Counted from the stretch's first letter, positions 1 through 6,199 are shown. The stretch is 6,506 bases of DNA from Bacillota bacterium (GCA_023440105.1 JAEXSY010000203.1:1-6506), one strand, 5' to 3'. A program made the numbers and translations. The notes: a model not told the origin generated them from the letters alone.

Positions 1-467
1 ATCCCCGAAGCATCGGGATGGCATACTTCTATGGATATGGTGTCGTTATTACGCCAGTTGCTTGCTTGAGATTTTTCATTTAGTGGGAGAACCTGAATTA
101 TCTCTCCTTCAAGACCTACAACAAAATGGGAGCTGACATTGACCCCTGGATTATTAAAAAAATCTCTATTTTGCTTTGCTGTAGTTCCTGGATTACCCAC
201 ATAATGTATGACAATATCCTTAATTCCTTCTAGGTTGTCCCCTCTTCTCGCTGCCCCATCTTCATCAATTAAATCCACCTGAACCCATTCTGGAACCTCA
301 GCAGTCTTTAGCAACTCTACCTTCCTCTTTGAGCCTGCCTCTTTTAGTAAAAATGTTACTGCAAATATACATAAGGAAAAGAAAATTAATGAAACCAAAA
401 GTAATAATATACGCTTTCCACGTCCTCTCTTTCTTCTCCTGTTTCTTTGTTTTCTAGCGTTTCTCAT
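1..467 (-). CDS. Membrane-anchored N-acetylmuramoyl-L-alanine amidase (Amidase_2 family), C-terminus cut by window edge
   Basis: The visible 155 residues are the N-terminal part of a peptidoglycan amidase, which cleaves the bond between MurNAc and the stem-peptide L-alanine outside the cell. A very basic stretch (residues 1-19, mostly Arg/Lys) precedes one hydrophobic segment (about 20-41), which reads as a signal anchor with the catalytic domain outside. The Amidase_2/PGRP-type domain begins near residue 84 with DIVIHYVGNPGTTAKQN. H88 is the expected first zinc ligand. It continues with SSHFVVGLEGEIIQVLPL (112-129) and SIEVCHPD (145-152). The remaining zinc ligands should lie past the left edge. 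I chose ATG 465-467 because an AGGAG lies 9 nt upstream. An in-frame ATG at 471-473 would add Met-His but sits only 3 nt from that SD. It is divergent from nrdD and probably its own transcription unit. The family call is secure; the physiological role (wall turnover, sporulation or lysis) is not visible. Confidence 0.88.
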   Translation of the reverse strand, partial: MRNARKQRNRRRKRGRGKRILLLLVSLIFFSLCIFAVTFLLKEAGSKRKVELLKTAEVPEWVQVDLIDEDGAARRGDNLEGIKDIVIHYVGNPGTTAKQNRDFFNNPGVNVSSHFVVGLEGEIIQVLPLNEKSQASNWRNNDTISIEVCHPDASG

Positions 468-473
468 ATGCAT

Positions 474-783
474 CAACTCCTAAGCTACAAATAATAGTCC
501 TTTATCTACTAAATAATCATCTATTTAACAAAAAATGCTTTAACAATATACTTTTATAAATATTATATTTAAAAATCCTTATTATACTATAAAAATTATC
601 TTTATTAACTATTAATAATATCTTAAATATCTTAAAATAATTTAATAATTCAATGGATTCTACTATATATACGATATTTCCCCTTGAAAAGAACCTACAG
701 CATAACATTTTCCATAAAAGGTTAATTGTATCTTGCTCATGTGAACAATTACTATGAAGAAACAAAAATTTTTAAAAAACCTC
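474..783. other. AT-rich divergent intergenic region between the amidase gene and the nrd promoter
   Basis: No convincing gene is visible here. Positions about 485-660 are almost entirely A and T. On the minus strand a TATAAT (581-586) with a poor -35 (TTAATA, 603-608, 16 bp apart) could serve the amidase gene. Another minus-strand TATAAT occurs at 562-567 without a usable -35. A tandem 9-bp repeat, ATATCTTAA twice, lies at 618-635. A 7-bp inverted repeat (TAATTGT 723-729 and ACAATTA 745-751) encloses 15 nt. The short open frames here, including the stretch from the ATG at 754, have no SD and low-complexity translations. Confidence 0.5.
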
Positions 784-812
784 TTCACAACACAATATAC
801 TGTATGTATACT
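784..812 (+). promoter_or_regulatory. Promoter of the nrdDG operon (TTCACA, 17 bp, TATACT)
   Basis: A -35 element TTCACA (784-789) and a -10 element TATACT (807-812) each match the sigma-A/sigma-70 consensus at 5 of 6 bases and are separated by exactly 17 bp. Transcription would start near 818-820, leaving about 85 nt of leader before the TTG start of nrdD. This puts the upstream in-frame ATG at 754 outside the transcript. Confidence 0.7.
790..805 (+). promoter_or_regulatory. NrdR box 1, in the promoter spacer
   Basis: ACACAATATACTGTAT matches the published NrdR-box pattern (aCaCwAtATaTwGtgt, from memory) at 14 of 16 positions. It fills the spacer between the -35 and -10 elements, where a bound repressor would block RNA polymerase. 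NrdR is the ATP/dATP-responsive repressor of ribonucleotide reductase genes in most bacteria; its own gene is not in this window. Confidence 0.75.
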
Positions 813-820
813 ATATTTTG

Positions 821-836
821 ATACAATATATATGGA
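821..836 (+). promoter_or_regulatory. NrdR box 2, just downstream of the predicted transcription start
   Basis: ATACAATATATATGGA matches the same pattern at 12 of 16 positions. Its start is exactly 31 bp from the start of box 1, about three helical turns, which is the spacing typical of paired NrdR boxes. The match alone would be weak in AT-rich DNA; the spacing and position make it credible. Confidence 0.65.
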
Positions 837-903
837 TGTAAGTACGTGCATATCTATTCAGCTCATTATGAAAAATACTTATATTACATGGAGAGTGACT
901 ACT

Positions 904-3063
904 TTGAAGATTATAAAAAGAAATGGTGAAGAGAGAGAGTTTGATGTATCAAAAATCCAGAATGCCATCCACAAGGCTAATGCTGAGGTTGGTGAAAAGG
1001 ATCAGCTTTCTAAAGCACTAATTGAAAAAATTGCCTCGGAAATTGAACAATCTTGTGAGGGATTTGCCAGAGTTATGAACGTTGAAGAAATTCAGGATAG
1101 TGTAGAGACAAAGCTTATGGAGTACGGAGCCTATGAGGTGGCACGTAAGTATATTACCTATCGCTATGTCCACGCACTCCTACGTAAGGCGAACACAACA
1201 GACAATACTATCCTTTCTCTGATTAATTGCTCAAATGAAGAAGCAAAACAAGAAAACTCAAACAAAAATCCTGTAATCAACAGTACTCAGAGAGACTATA
1301 TGGCCGGAGAGGTGTCAAAGGACATTTCTAGGCGTATGCTTTTGCCTGAAAAAATAATAGCAGCTCATGATAAGGGTATAATTCATTTCCATGATATGGA
1401 TTATTACAGTCAGCGAATGTTTAATTGCTGTCTCATAAATCTTGAGGATATGCTGCAAAACGGTACAGTCATCAGTGGAACTATGATTGAAAAGCCTCAT
1501 AGCTTTGCAACTGCCTGCAATGTAGCAACACAGATCGTGGCACAGGTTGCCAGTGCTCAATATGGTGGACAGAGCATCACTCTTTCTCACCTTGCCCCAT
1601 TTGTTGATGTATCTCGCAGAAAAATTCGTCAAGAGCTTATAAAGGAATTTAACATTATTAACAAGTCCTTTACAGAAGAAGAGCTTGATAAAATTACAGA
1701 AATCCGGGTAAAGGAAGAAATCAGGCGTGGAGTCCAAACAATTCAGTATCAGGTTATTACTCTGATGACGACTAATGGGCAGGCCCCCTTTATAACTATT
1801 TTCATGTATCTTAATGAGGTGCCTGAGGGTCAGGAAAGAGAAGACCTGGCAATGGTTATAGAGGAGGTTATAAGACAAAGGTATCAGGGTGTAAAAAATG
1901 AAAAGGGAGTGTGGATTACCCCAGCCTTCCCTAAGCTTATTTATGTTCTTGATGAAAACAATATTCACGAGGGTTCAAAGTATTATCATCTCACAGAGCT
2001 TGCTGCAAAATGTACAGCTAAGCGCTTGGTTCCAGATTATATTTCAGCAAAAGTAATGAAAAAGCTTAAGGAAGGCAATGTGTTTCCTCCCATGGGATGC
2101 CGTTCTAATCTGAGCCCATGGAAGGATGAGAATGGGGAATATAAATTTTATGGCAGGTTTAATCAAGGGGTAGTTACCCTGAACCTTGTTGATATCGCCT
2201 GCTCTTCAGATAAAGATGAGGATAAGTTCTGGAGCATATTTGACCAGCGACTGAACTTGTGCTACGAGGCTCTCCTGTGCCGTCATAAGAGGCTTAAGGG
2301 AACCCTCTCTGATTCATCTCCAATTCACTGGCAAAATGGTGCTATTGCAAGGCTGGAAAAAGGAGAGACCATTGATAAATTACTATACGACGGGTATTCA
2401 ACGATTTCCCTAGGCTATGCAGGCTTGTGGGAATGTGTCTATGAGATGACTGGAAAGAAGCTAACAGAGGAAGCTGGAAAAGAGTTTGGCCTAAAGATTA
2501 TGGAGTACATGAATAGTGCCTGCAACAGATGGAAGAGTGAAACGGGTCTTGGCTTCGGTATTTATGGGACTCCTTTGGAAAGCACTACCTACAGGTTTGC
2601 TAAGTGCCTACAAAAGCGCTTCGGTATAATTAAAGGCGTTACGGACAAAACCTACATAACAAATAGCTATCATGTGCATGTTACAGAGCCTATAGATGCC
2701 TTTGATAAGCTTGAGCTCGAGGCACAGTTTCAGGAGCTTTCATCTGGTGGTGCTATAAGCTATATCGAGGTGCCTGATGTTCAGAACAACATACCTGCTG
2801 TAATTGCTGTGATGAAATATATATATGACAACATAATGTATGCAGAAATAAACACCAAATCTGATTACTGCCAGGAATGTGGCTATAGCGGTGAAATCCA
2901 AATTATTGAGGATAATGGCAAGCTTATATGGGAATGCCCTAATTGCAATAATAGAGATGAAAATAAGCTTAATGTTGCTAGAAGAACCTGTGGCTACATA
3001 GGCACAGAATTTTGGAACCAAGGAAGAACTGCTGAAATAAAAGAAAGGGTTCTACATCTTTAA
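904..3063 (+). CDS. nrdD: Anaerobic (class III) ribonucleoside-triphosphate reductase, glycyl radical enzyme
   Basis: Reduces ribonucleoside triphosphates to dNTPs without oxygen, using a glycyl radical installed by NrdG. From TTG 904 the protein has 719 residues, a normal length. An ATP-cone allosteric domain comes first (about 2-95, opening KIIKRNGEEREFD), then the ten-stranded barrel. Expected active-site cysteines are in MFNCCLIN (C175/C176) and PPMGCRSNL (C399). The C-terminus has a zinc site of two CxxC pairs (C656/C659 and C678/C681) and the glycyl radical motif RRTCGYIG, with G697 as the radical residue. I chose TTG 904 because family members begin right at the ATP-cone, GGAG (890-893) lies 10 nt upstream, and the promoter and NrdR boxes lie between 784 and 836. 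ATG 868 (12 residues longer) lacks a clear SD; ATG 754 is upstream of the promoter. First gene of an operon with nrdG. Confidence 0.97.
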   Translation: MKIIKRNGEEREFDVSKIQNAIHKANAEVGEKDQLSKALIEKIASEIEQSCEGFARVMNVEEIQDSVETKLMEYGAYEVARKYITYRYVHALLRKANTTDNTILSLINCSNEEAKQENSNKNPVINSTQRDYMAGEVSKDISRRMLLPEKIIAAHDKGIIHFHDMDYYSQRMFNCCLINLEDMLQNGTVISGTMIEKPHSFATACNVATQIVAQVASAQYGGQSITLSHLAPFVDVSRRKIRQELIKEFNIINKSFTEEELDKITEIRVKEEIRRGVQTIQYQVITLMTTNGQAPFITIFMYLNEVPEGQEREDLAMVIEEVIRQRYQGVKNEKGVWITPAFPKLIYVLDENNIHEGSKYYHLTELAAKCTAKRLVPDYISAKVMKKLKEGNVFPPMGCRSNLSPWKDENGEYKFYGRFNQGVVTLNLVDIACSSDKDEDKFWSIFDQRLNLCYEALLCRHKRLKGTLSDSSPIHWQNGAIARLEKGETIDKLLYDGYSTISLGYAGLWECVYEMTGKKLTEEAGKEFGLKIMEYMNSACNRWKSETGLGFGIYGTPLESTTYRFAKCLQKRFGIIKGVTDKTYITNSYHVHVTEPIDAFDKLELEAQFQELSSGGAISYIEVPDVQNNIPAVIAVMKYIYDNIMYAEINTKSDYCQECGYSGEIQIIEDNGKLIWECPNCNNRDENKLNVARRTCGYIGTEFWNQGRTAEIKERVLHL

Positions 3064-3073
3064 TATATAGTAA

Positions 3074-3105
3074 CAGACAAGAGAGGTACTAGCTCCCTCT
3101 GTCTG
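3074..3105 (+). other. Imperfect hairpin in the nrdD-nrdG intercistronic gap
   Basis: CAGACA (3074-3079), GAG (3081-3083) and GG (3085-3086) pair with the segment 3095-3105 (CCCTCTGTCTG), giving about 11 base pairs with A bulges at 3080 and 3084 and an 8-nt loop. It ends 9 nt before the nrdG SD (3115-3121). There is no T-tract after it, so it is unlikely to be a full terminator. It may stabilise or process the mRNA, or tune NrdG levels relative to NrdD; that is inference. Confidence 0.45.
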
Positions 3106-3114
3106 CTATTATTT

Positions 3115-3121
3115 AAGGAGG
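3115..3121 (+). promoter_or_regulatory. Strong ribosome binding site of nrdG that decides its start
   Basis: AAGGAGG is complementary to the 16S rRNA 3' end over seven bases and sits 8 nt before the ATT at 3130. It has no ATG, GTG or TTG at a suitable distance, so it is the main sequence evidence for initiation at a rare codon. Confidence 0.8.
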
Positions 3122-3129
3122 AAACTATC

Positions 3130-3630
3130 ATTAATTATATTAAAATATCTAAAAATGATATAGCAAACGGTCCAGGAGTAAGGGTTGTCCTTTGGGTTTC
3201 TGGCTGCTCTCACTGCTGCAAAAATTGCCATAATAAAGATACTTGGGATCCAAGGACAGGAAAAACATTTGATGAAGACGCTGAAAATGAACTCTTCCAA
3301 GGATTAAGTCAGTCCTATATTCAGGGGATTACTTTTTCAGGTGGAGATCCGATGTTTTTCCAGAACCGTAAAGAGATAAATAGGCTCATGCACCGCTTAC
3401 GAAAGGAAATGCCTCATAAGGATATTTGGATATATACAGGCTTTACCTGGGAGCAAATGCAGGAGGATCCCCTTTGTATGGACACCATAAGCCTTGCCGA
3501 TGTAGTAGTTGACGGTAAATTCGTGGAAGAATTACACTCCCTAGGACTCCTATGGAGAGGAAGCTCCAATCAGAGAGTTATAGATGTACAGAAAACCTTA
3601 AGACACGGTGTTATCACCTCATACATATAA
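3130..3630 (+). CDS. nrdG: Anaerobic ribonucleotide reductase activating protein, radical SAM, apparent ATT start
   Basis: NrdG binds a [4Fe-4S] cluster and S-adenosylmethionine and generates the glycyl radical on NrdD. The frame gives 166 residues, a normal NrdG length. It opens NYIKISKNDIANGPGVRVV, then the radical-SAM cluster motif CX3CX2C (C26, C30, C33 in SGCSHCCKNCHN), the SAM-binding FSGGDP (69-74), and a family-like C-terminal part (ADVVVDGKF, RGSSNQRVIDV). The first in-frame ATG is 3352, codon 75, beyond the cluster motif; no GTG or TTG occurs in frame between the nrdD stop and there. A consensus SD AAGGAGG (3115-3121) lies 8 nt before ATT 3130, where homologues have Met-Asn-Tyr. I therefore call ATT as the start; ATC 3127 is the next candidate. 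A base error turning ATG into ATT would look the same. Co-transcribed with nrdD, 66 nt after its stop. Confidence 0.93.
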   Translation: MNYIKISKNDIANGPGVRVVLWVSGCSHCCKNCHNKDTWDPRTGKTFDEDAENELFQGLSQSYIQGITFSGGDPMFFQNRKEINRLMHRLRKEMPHKDIWIYTGFTWEQMQEDPLCMDTISLADVVVDGKFVEELHSLGLLWRGSSNQRVIDVQKTLRHGVITSYI

Positions 3631-3675
3631 GGATATATTTAATACCTGAGAAATTATAACTCCTAGGCAAAAAGC

Positions 3676-3700
3676 AAGACAGGCAGTAACTGCCTGTCTT
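3676..3700. terminator. Hairpin terminator between convergent nrdG and the XRE regulator gene
   Basis: A perfect 11-bp inverted repeat (AAGACAGGCAG, loop TAA, CTGCCTGTCTT) lies 45 bp after the nrdG stop and 10 bp after the stop of the opposing gene. On the minus strand it is followed by TTGCTTTTTG, a fair T-tract. On the plus strand the following TTATACTTTA is less T-rich. It probably ends transcription from both sides, better on the minus strand. Confidence 0.8.
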
Positions 3701-3710
3701 ATACTTTACA

Positions 3711-4334
3711 TTAATATGACTTAACTTTCATCCTTCTAACATACCTTCTGCCATATATCACTACAGCAATACCTACCGCCACCTTTAATAAACCTGTTAA
3801 TATAGGTAGCCATAAAGCATAGGAGGAGGCATCCATAACAGTGCCTAAAAAAGGATCCATCATTTGTCCACTCTCTACCACATTGTCAAGATTAGCGCTT
3901 ACGCTAGTGGTGACATCAGTAGAAATACCAAATTGGTCATAACCCATAATATTACCAGCAAAAGACTTCCACATTATATTAACTATGATAGCCTGTGCAA
4001 TATCAACTACTCCCCAGATTAAAACACCATAACCAAGCCAATACCACTTTTCTTTAACAAACCTTAATATATCTTCAAAAACACTAGAGCTCTTATAATT
4101 ATAAGTATTTTCTTTCTTTTCTTCCTGTATCTTTTCCTGTTTTTCTTTAAGAAGATAATCTGTTGTTACATTATAAATATTACTGAGGTTCACTATATTA
4201 TCCAAATCAGGCTTTGCCTCATCCCTCTCCCATTTAGAAACAGCCTGTCTAGATACTCCCAGAAGCTCAGCTACCCTATCCTGTGATAAGCCCGACTTTT
4301 GTCTGAGCTCTGCTAACTTTTCTCCCAATGTCAT
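3711..4334 (-). CDS. XRE-family DNA-binding regulator with two C-terminal transmembrane segments
   Basis: A 207-residue protein starting MTLGEKLAELRQKSGLSQ. Residues 3-61 form a Cro/C1-type helix-turn-helix (HTH_3); the core is LSQDRVAELLGVSRQAVSKW (16-35), followed by the usual KPDLDNIVNLSNIYNVTTDYLL. A Lys/Glu-rich linker (63-82) leads to hydrophobic segments at about 98-121 and 172-194 with a 50-residue loop between them. The basic tail (RRYVRRMKVK) suggests both ends are cytoplasmic, so this is probably a membrane-tethered repressor. I chose ATG 4332-4334 because GGAGGGGGAGAG lies 4 nt upstream and the HTH begins there; a frame-compatible ATG at 4370 would add 12 residues with no SD. Two operator-like palindromes lie upstream, suggesting autoregulation. 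The signal sensed and other targets are unknown. Monocistronic by its terminator and the promoter-like gap behind it. Confidence 0.88.
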   Translation of the reverse strand: MTLGEKLAELRQKSGLSQDRVAELLGVSRQAVSKWERDEAKPDLDNIVNLSNIYNVTTDYLLKEKQEKIQEEKKENTYNYKSSSVFEDILRFVKEKWYWLGYGVLIWGVVDIAQAIIVNIMWKSFAGNIMGYDQFGISTDVTTSVSANLDNVVESGQMMDPFLGTVMDASSYALWLPILTGLLKVAVGIAVVIYGRRYVRRMKVKSY

Positions 4335-4382
4335 AATTCTCTCCCCCTCCATATATGATAATTTTAGCATACTCCAAGGGGT

Positions 4383-4400
4383 AGTTGCATTCTAGCAACT
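4383..4400. promoter_or_regulatory. Operator-like palindrome A upstream of the XRE gene
   Basis: AGTTGC-N6-GCAACT is a perfect inverted repeat with 6-bp arms, 48 bp upstream of the XRE start codon. It shares the half-site GTTGC/GCAAC with palindrome B. A minus-strand TAGAAT (4390-4395) inside it could be a -10 element, with TTGCAT (4415-4420) as a -35, though the 19-bp spacing is long. Probable binding site for the adjacent XRE protein. Confidence 0.55.
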
Positions 4401-4413
4401 GAACTTGGAATAT

Positions 4414-4432
4414 ATGCAACTAGTGGTTGCAT
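4414..4432. promoter_or_regulatory. Operator-like palindrome B upstream of the XRE gene
   Basis: ATGCAAC-N5-GTTGCAT is a perfect inverted repeat with 7-bp arms. Its centre is about 31 bp from that of palindrome A, near three helical turns, so two dimers could bind on the same face. It overlaps the candidate -35 of the XRE gene. It could also form an RNA hairpin behind the acetyltransferase gene, but no T-tract follows. Confidence 0.55.
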
Positions 4433-4458
4433 CATAGCTAAAGCAATAAAAATCCCCA

Positions 4459-4884
4459 TTAGATGCTTTTCTTGAAATAATACCTCTTATGTCCTTTTGG
4501 ACAATCGTCTAATACTCCATGGATTTCAAAGCCCTGTTTAATATAAAAATCTTTTGCTTGGAAGTCGAAGGTATCTAAATGTATAAGATGACAGCCATAT
4601 TCTTTTGCAGTTTTTTCTATTTCACTTAAGAGTTGAGAGCCAATTCCTGCGTTTCTATATTCCTCTTTAACCCATAAAACATCTATATAGATACATTTCC
4701 AGGCATAATAGATACAATTTATTCCTGCTATAATGTTCCCCATATCATCCTGTATATGTCTATTAATTTTAGATGGGGGAATAGATAATTCAAAGGGTAC
4801 CTTTGATTCATTATATTCACAGATTTTATCATCAACAAAATCAATTTCTTTTTTGGTGCTTTCTAAAGTCTTATAGTTATTCAT
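4459..4884 (-). CDS. GNAT-family N-acetyltransferase, substrate unknown
   Basis: A 141-residue soluble protein covering one GNAT domain, which transfers an acetyl group from acetyl-CoA to an amine. Motif A is clear: strand IYIDVLWVKEEY (65-76) and the acetyl-CoA pyrophosphate loop RNAGIG (77-82), followed by the helix SQLLSEIEKTAKEYGC. Motif B follows as LIHLDTFDFQAKDFYIKQGF (100-119), then a C-terminal VLDDCPKGHKRYYFKK. The well-conserved C-terminal block recalls a common Firmicutes GNAT group, but I cannot name a substrate. ATG 4882-4884 has GGGAG 7 nt upstream. A good promoter precedes it at 4950-4978. No terminator is visible before the XRE gene 124 bp further on, so some read-through is possible. 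Confidence 0.88.
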   Translation of the reverse strand: MNNYKTLESTKKEIDFVDDKICEYNESKVPFELSIPPSKINRHIQDDMGNIIAGINCIYYAWKCIYIDVLWVKEEYRNAGIGSQLLSEIEKTAKEYGCHLIHLDTFDFQAKDFYIKQGFEIHGVLDDCPKGHKRYYFKKSI

Positions 4885-4949
4885 CCGTTAACTCCCTTTC
4901 CTAAATAGATAACTAGTTTCATTACTTCTTTGTAAATCAGCCTAATATA

Positions 4950-4978
4950 ATTATGATGGAATAAAAATCAATTGTAAA
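4950..4978 (-). promoter_or_regulatory. Promoter of the GNAT gene (TTTACA, 17 bp, CATAAT)
   Basis: On the minus strand TTTACA (4973-4978) and CATAAT (4950-4955) each match consensus at 5 of 6 bases and are 17 bp apart. The transcript would begin near 4943, about 60 nt before the start codon. The perfect palindrome ATTGTAAACAAT (4971-4982) covers the -35 and could be a repressor site. The rest of this gap, about 4983-5073, holds nothing I can identify. Confidence 0.6.
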
Positions 4979-5073
4979 CAATATATGGTAGATAGTTTTA
5001 TAGCGATAAGTCTTTTGTCTATATATTCTTGAGTAAAATACCCTTGAGCCTTTACAAGCTATACTTATTCTGG

Positions 5074-5117
5074 AAATAATAAAACAGGACAAATTCATAT
5101 TTAATGAACTTATCCTG
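5074..5117 (-). terminator. Rho-independent terminator of the scrB-scrK operon
   Basis: Read on the minus strand, a 14-bp stem (5104-5117 with 5085-5098, two G-U pairs when transcribed) closes a 5-nt loop and is followed by TTTTATTATTT (5084 down to 5074). It lies about 73 bp beyond the fructokinase stop codon. A second, imperfect inverted repeat (arms 5124-5139 and 5172-5183) lies between stop and terminator; its role is unclear. Confidence 0.8.
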
Positions 5118-5190
5118 ATTTATTGATTATTAAGCTTACCATTTATTCAGTTTGTTACCCACTGGTTTATTGTAGCTTAATCAGGTATTG

Positions 5191-6168
5191 TTATTTATCA
5201 TAGCTAGCTATAAATTTCTCCACCTCGTCCCTATCTGGGAAAGAGGAAATAGCTCCATGACCTGTAGTTGATAAGGCACCGCTTCCATTGGCAAAGGCAA
5301 GAATTTCTCCATAGTGTTTCTCAAGAACTTCTTCCAAATTCCTCTGATAAGCCCCTTTTTCAACAAGCTTAAAGAGCATTCCCCCCACAAAGGCATCTCC
5401 TGCTCCTGTGGTGTCGATAGCCTTAACCTTGTAGCCTGGAGCTTCGAATTTTTTGTCCTTAATAAAAAGACAGCAGCCTTCTGAGGCTTTTGTTAATATT
5501 ACAGCTTTTACATCTCCGGTAAATAGGCTTTTAATGGATTCCTCTATCTGAGGTAGTCCAGTAATAAACTCCAGCTCTTCATGGGAAATCTTTATGATAT
5601 CTGCCAGGGGGATAAACCTTTGGATTGTACTTCTGCAATCCTCTGGGCTATCCCAAAGGGGAAGTCTAACATTGGGATCGAAGCTTATTATTGTCCCTCT
5701 CTCCTTGGCTGCTTTAATAGCCTTTAGGTGAGCTCCTTTCATAGGACTATCAACCAGATCCACAGAGCAGAAGTGAAGTATATCATTAGCTTTGAACCAG
5801 GAATCCTCTACTTCATCCTCTGTAAGGAGCAAATCTGCAGAGGGTTTTCTATAAAAGGAAAAATCCCTCTCCCCATCTTCTCTTAAGGATACAAAGGCCA
5901 GTCCAGTGTTTGCTTCCTCTGTCCTCAAGATTTTATCAGTATTAACTCCAACCTCTTCTAGGGTTTCCACAAGAAAATCACCAAAGCCATCAGAGCCAAG
6001 CTTAGTTATCAGAGCAGAGCTTCCTCCAAATTTTGCTGCTGCTGCAGCTACGTTGGCTGGGGCCCCACCCGGGGCCTTCATAAATGACTCTACATCCTTT
6101 AAGGCTTTTCCCTTTTCTAAGGGAATGAAATCTATTAAGGCTTCACCGATACAGTAAATAGTGCTCAT
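5191..6168 (-). CDS. scrK: Fructokinase, PfkB/ribokinase family
   Basis: Phosphorylates fructose with ATP to fructose-6-phosphate in the cytoplasm. The 325-residue length and layout fit PfkB fructokinases: the N-terminus IGEALIDFIP, the first PfkB signature starting APGGAPANVAAAAAKFGG (32-49), a sugar-binding region with FYRKPSADLLL (105-115), SFDPNVRLPLW (162-172), and the second signature DTTGAGDAF (252-260), with D258 as catalytic base in the anion-hole loop GAGD. ATG 6166-6168 is preceded by GGAGG at a 6-nt spacing. It starts 31 bp after the stop of a GH32 sucrose-6-phosphate hydrolase on the same strand, which makes sucrose-derived fructose the likely substrate and supports scrK. A terminator follows. 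Related PfkB sugar kinases such as 2-keto-3-deoxygluconate kinase are less likely given the neighbour. Confidence 0.94.
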   Translation of the reverse strand: MSTIYCIGEALIDFIPLEKGKALKDVESFMKAPGGAPANVAAAAAKFGGSSALITKLGSDGFGDFLVETLEEVGVNTDKILRTEEANTGLAFVSLREDGERDFSFYRKPSADLLLTEDEVEDSWFKANDILHFCSVDLVDSPMKGAHLKAIKAAKERGTIISFDPNVRLPLWDSPEDCRSTIQRFIPLADIIKISHEELEFITGLPQIEESIKSLFTGDVKAVILTKASEGCCLFIKDKKFEAPGYKVKAIDTTGAGDAFVGGMLFKLVEKGAYQRNLEEVLEKHYGEILAFANGSGALSTTGHGAISSFPDRDEVEKFIASYDK

Positions 6169-6199
6169 CCTCTACCTCCCTAATGTAAATCCATGTATA

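Noticed and set aside
618..635. Tandem ATATCTTAA repeat as a CRISPR or plasmid iteron array
   Set aside because: Only two adjacent copies without spacers, and no replication or cas genes nearby.
723..751. Inverted repeat TAATTGT / ACAATTA as an Fnr- or Crp-type site
   Set aside because: It does not match TTGAT-N4-ATCAA or TGTGA-N6-TCACA, the spacing is too wide, and such pairs arise easily in AT-rich DNA.
1315..1968. 217-codon open frame on the minus strand inside nrdD
   Set aside because: It lies wholly within the conserved nrdD coding region in antisense, lacks a recognisable domain and is explained as a shadow frame.
3352..3630. 92-residue protein starting at ATG 3352
   Set aside because: It is the C-terminal part of NrdG; the same frame upstream encodes the essential CX3CX2C motif with a strong SD before ATT 3130, so ATG 3352 is an internal methionine.
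4414..4432. Hairpin behind the GNAT gene as a terminator
   Set aside because: The stem is only 7 bp and no T-tract follows; its match to palindrome A makes an operator the better reading.
5028..5048. Direct repeat CTTGAG ... CTTGAG at 15-bp spacing
   Set aside because: Six bases only, two copies, no link to a promoter or gene start; consistent with chance.
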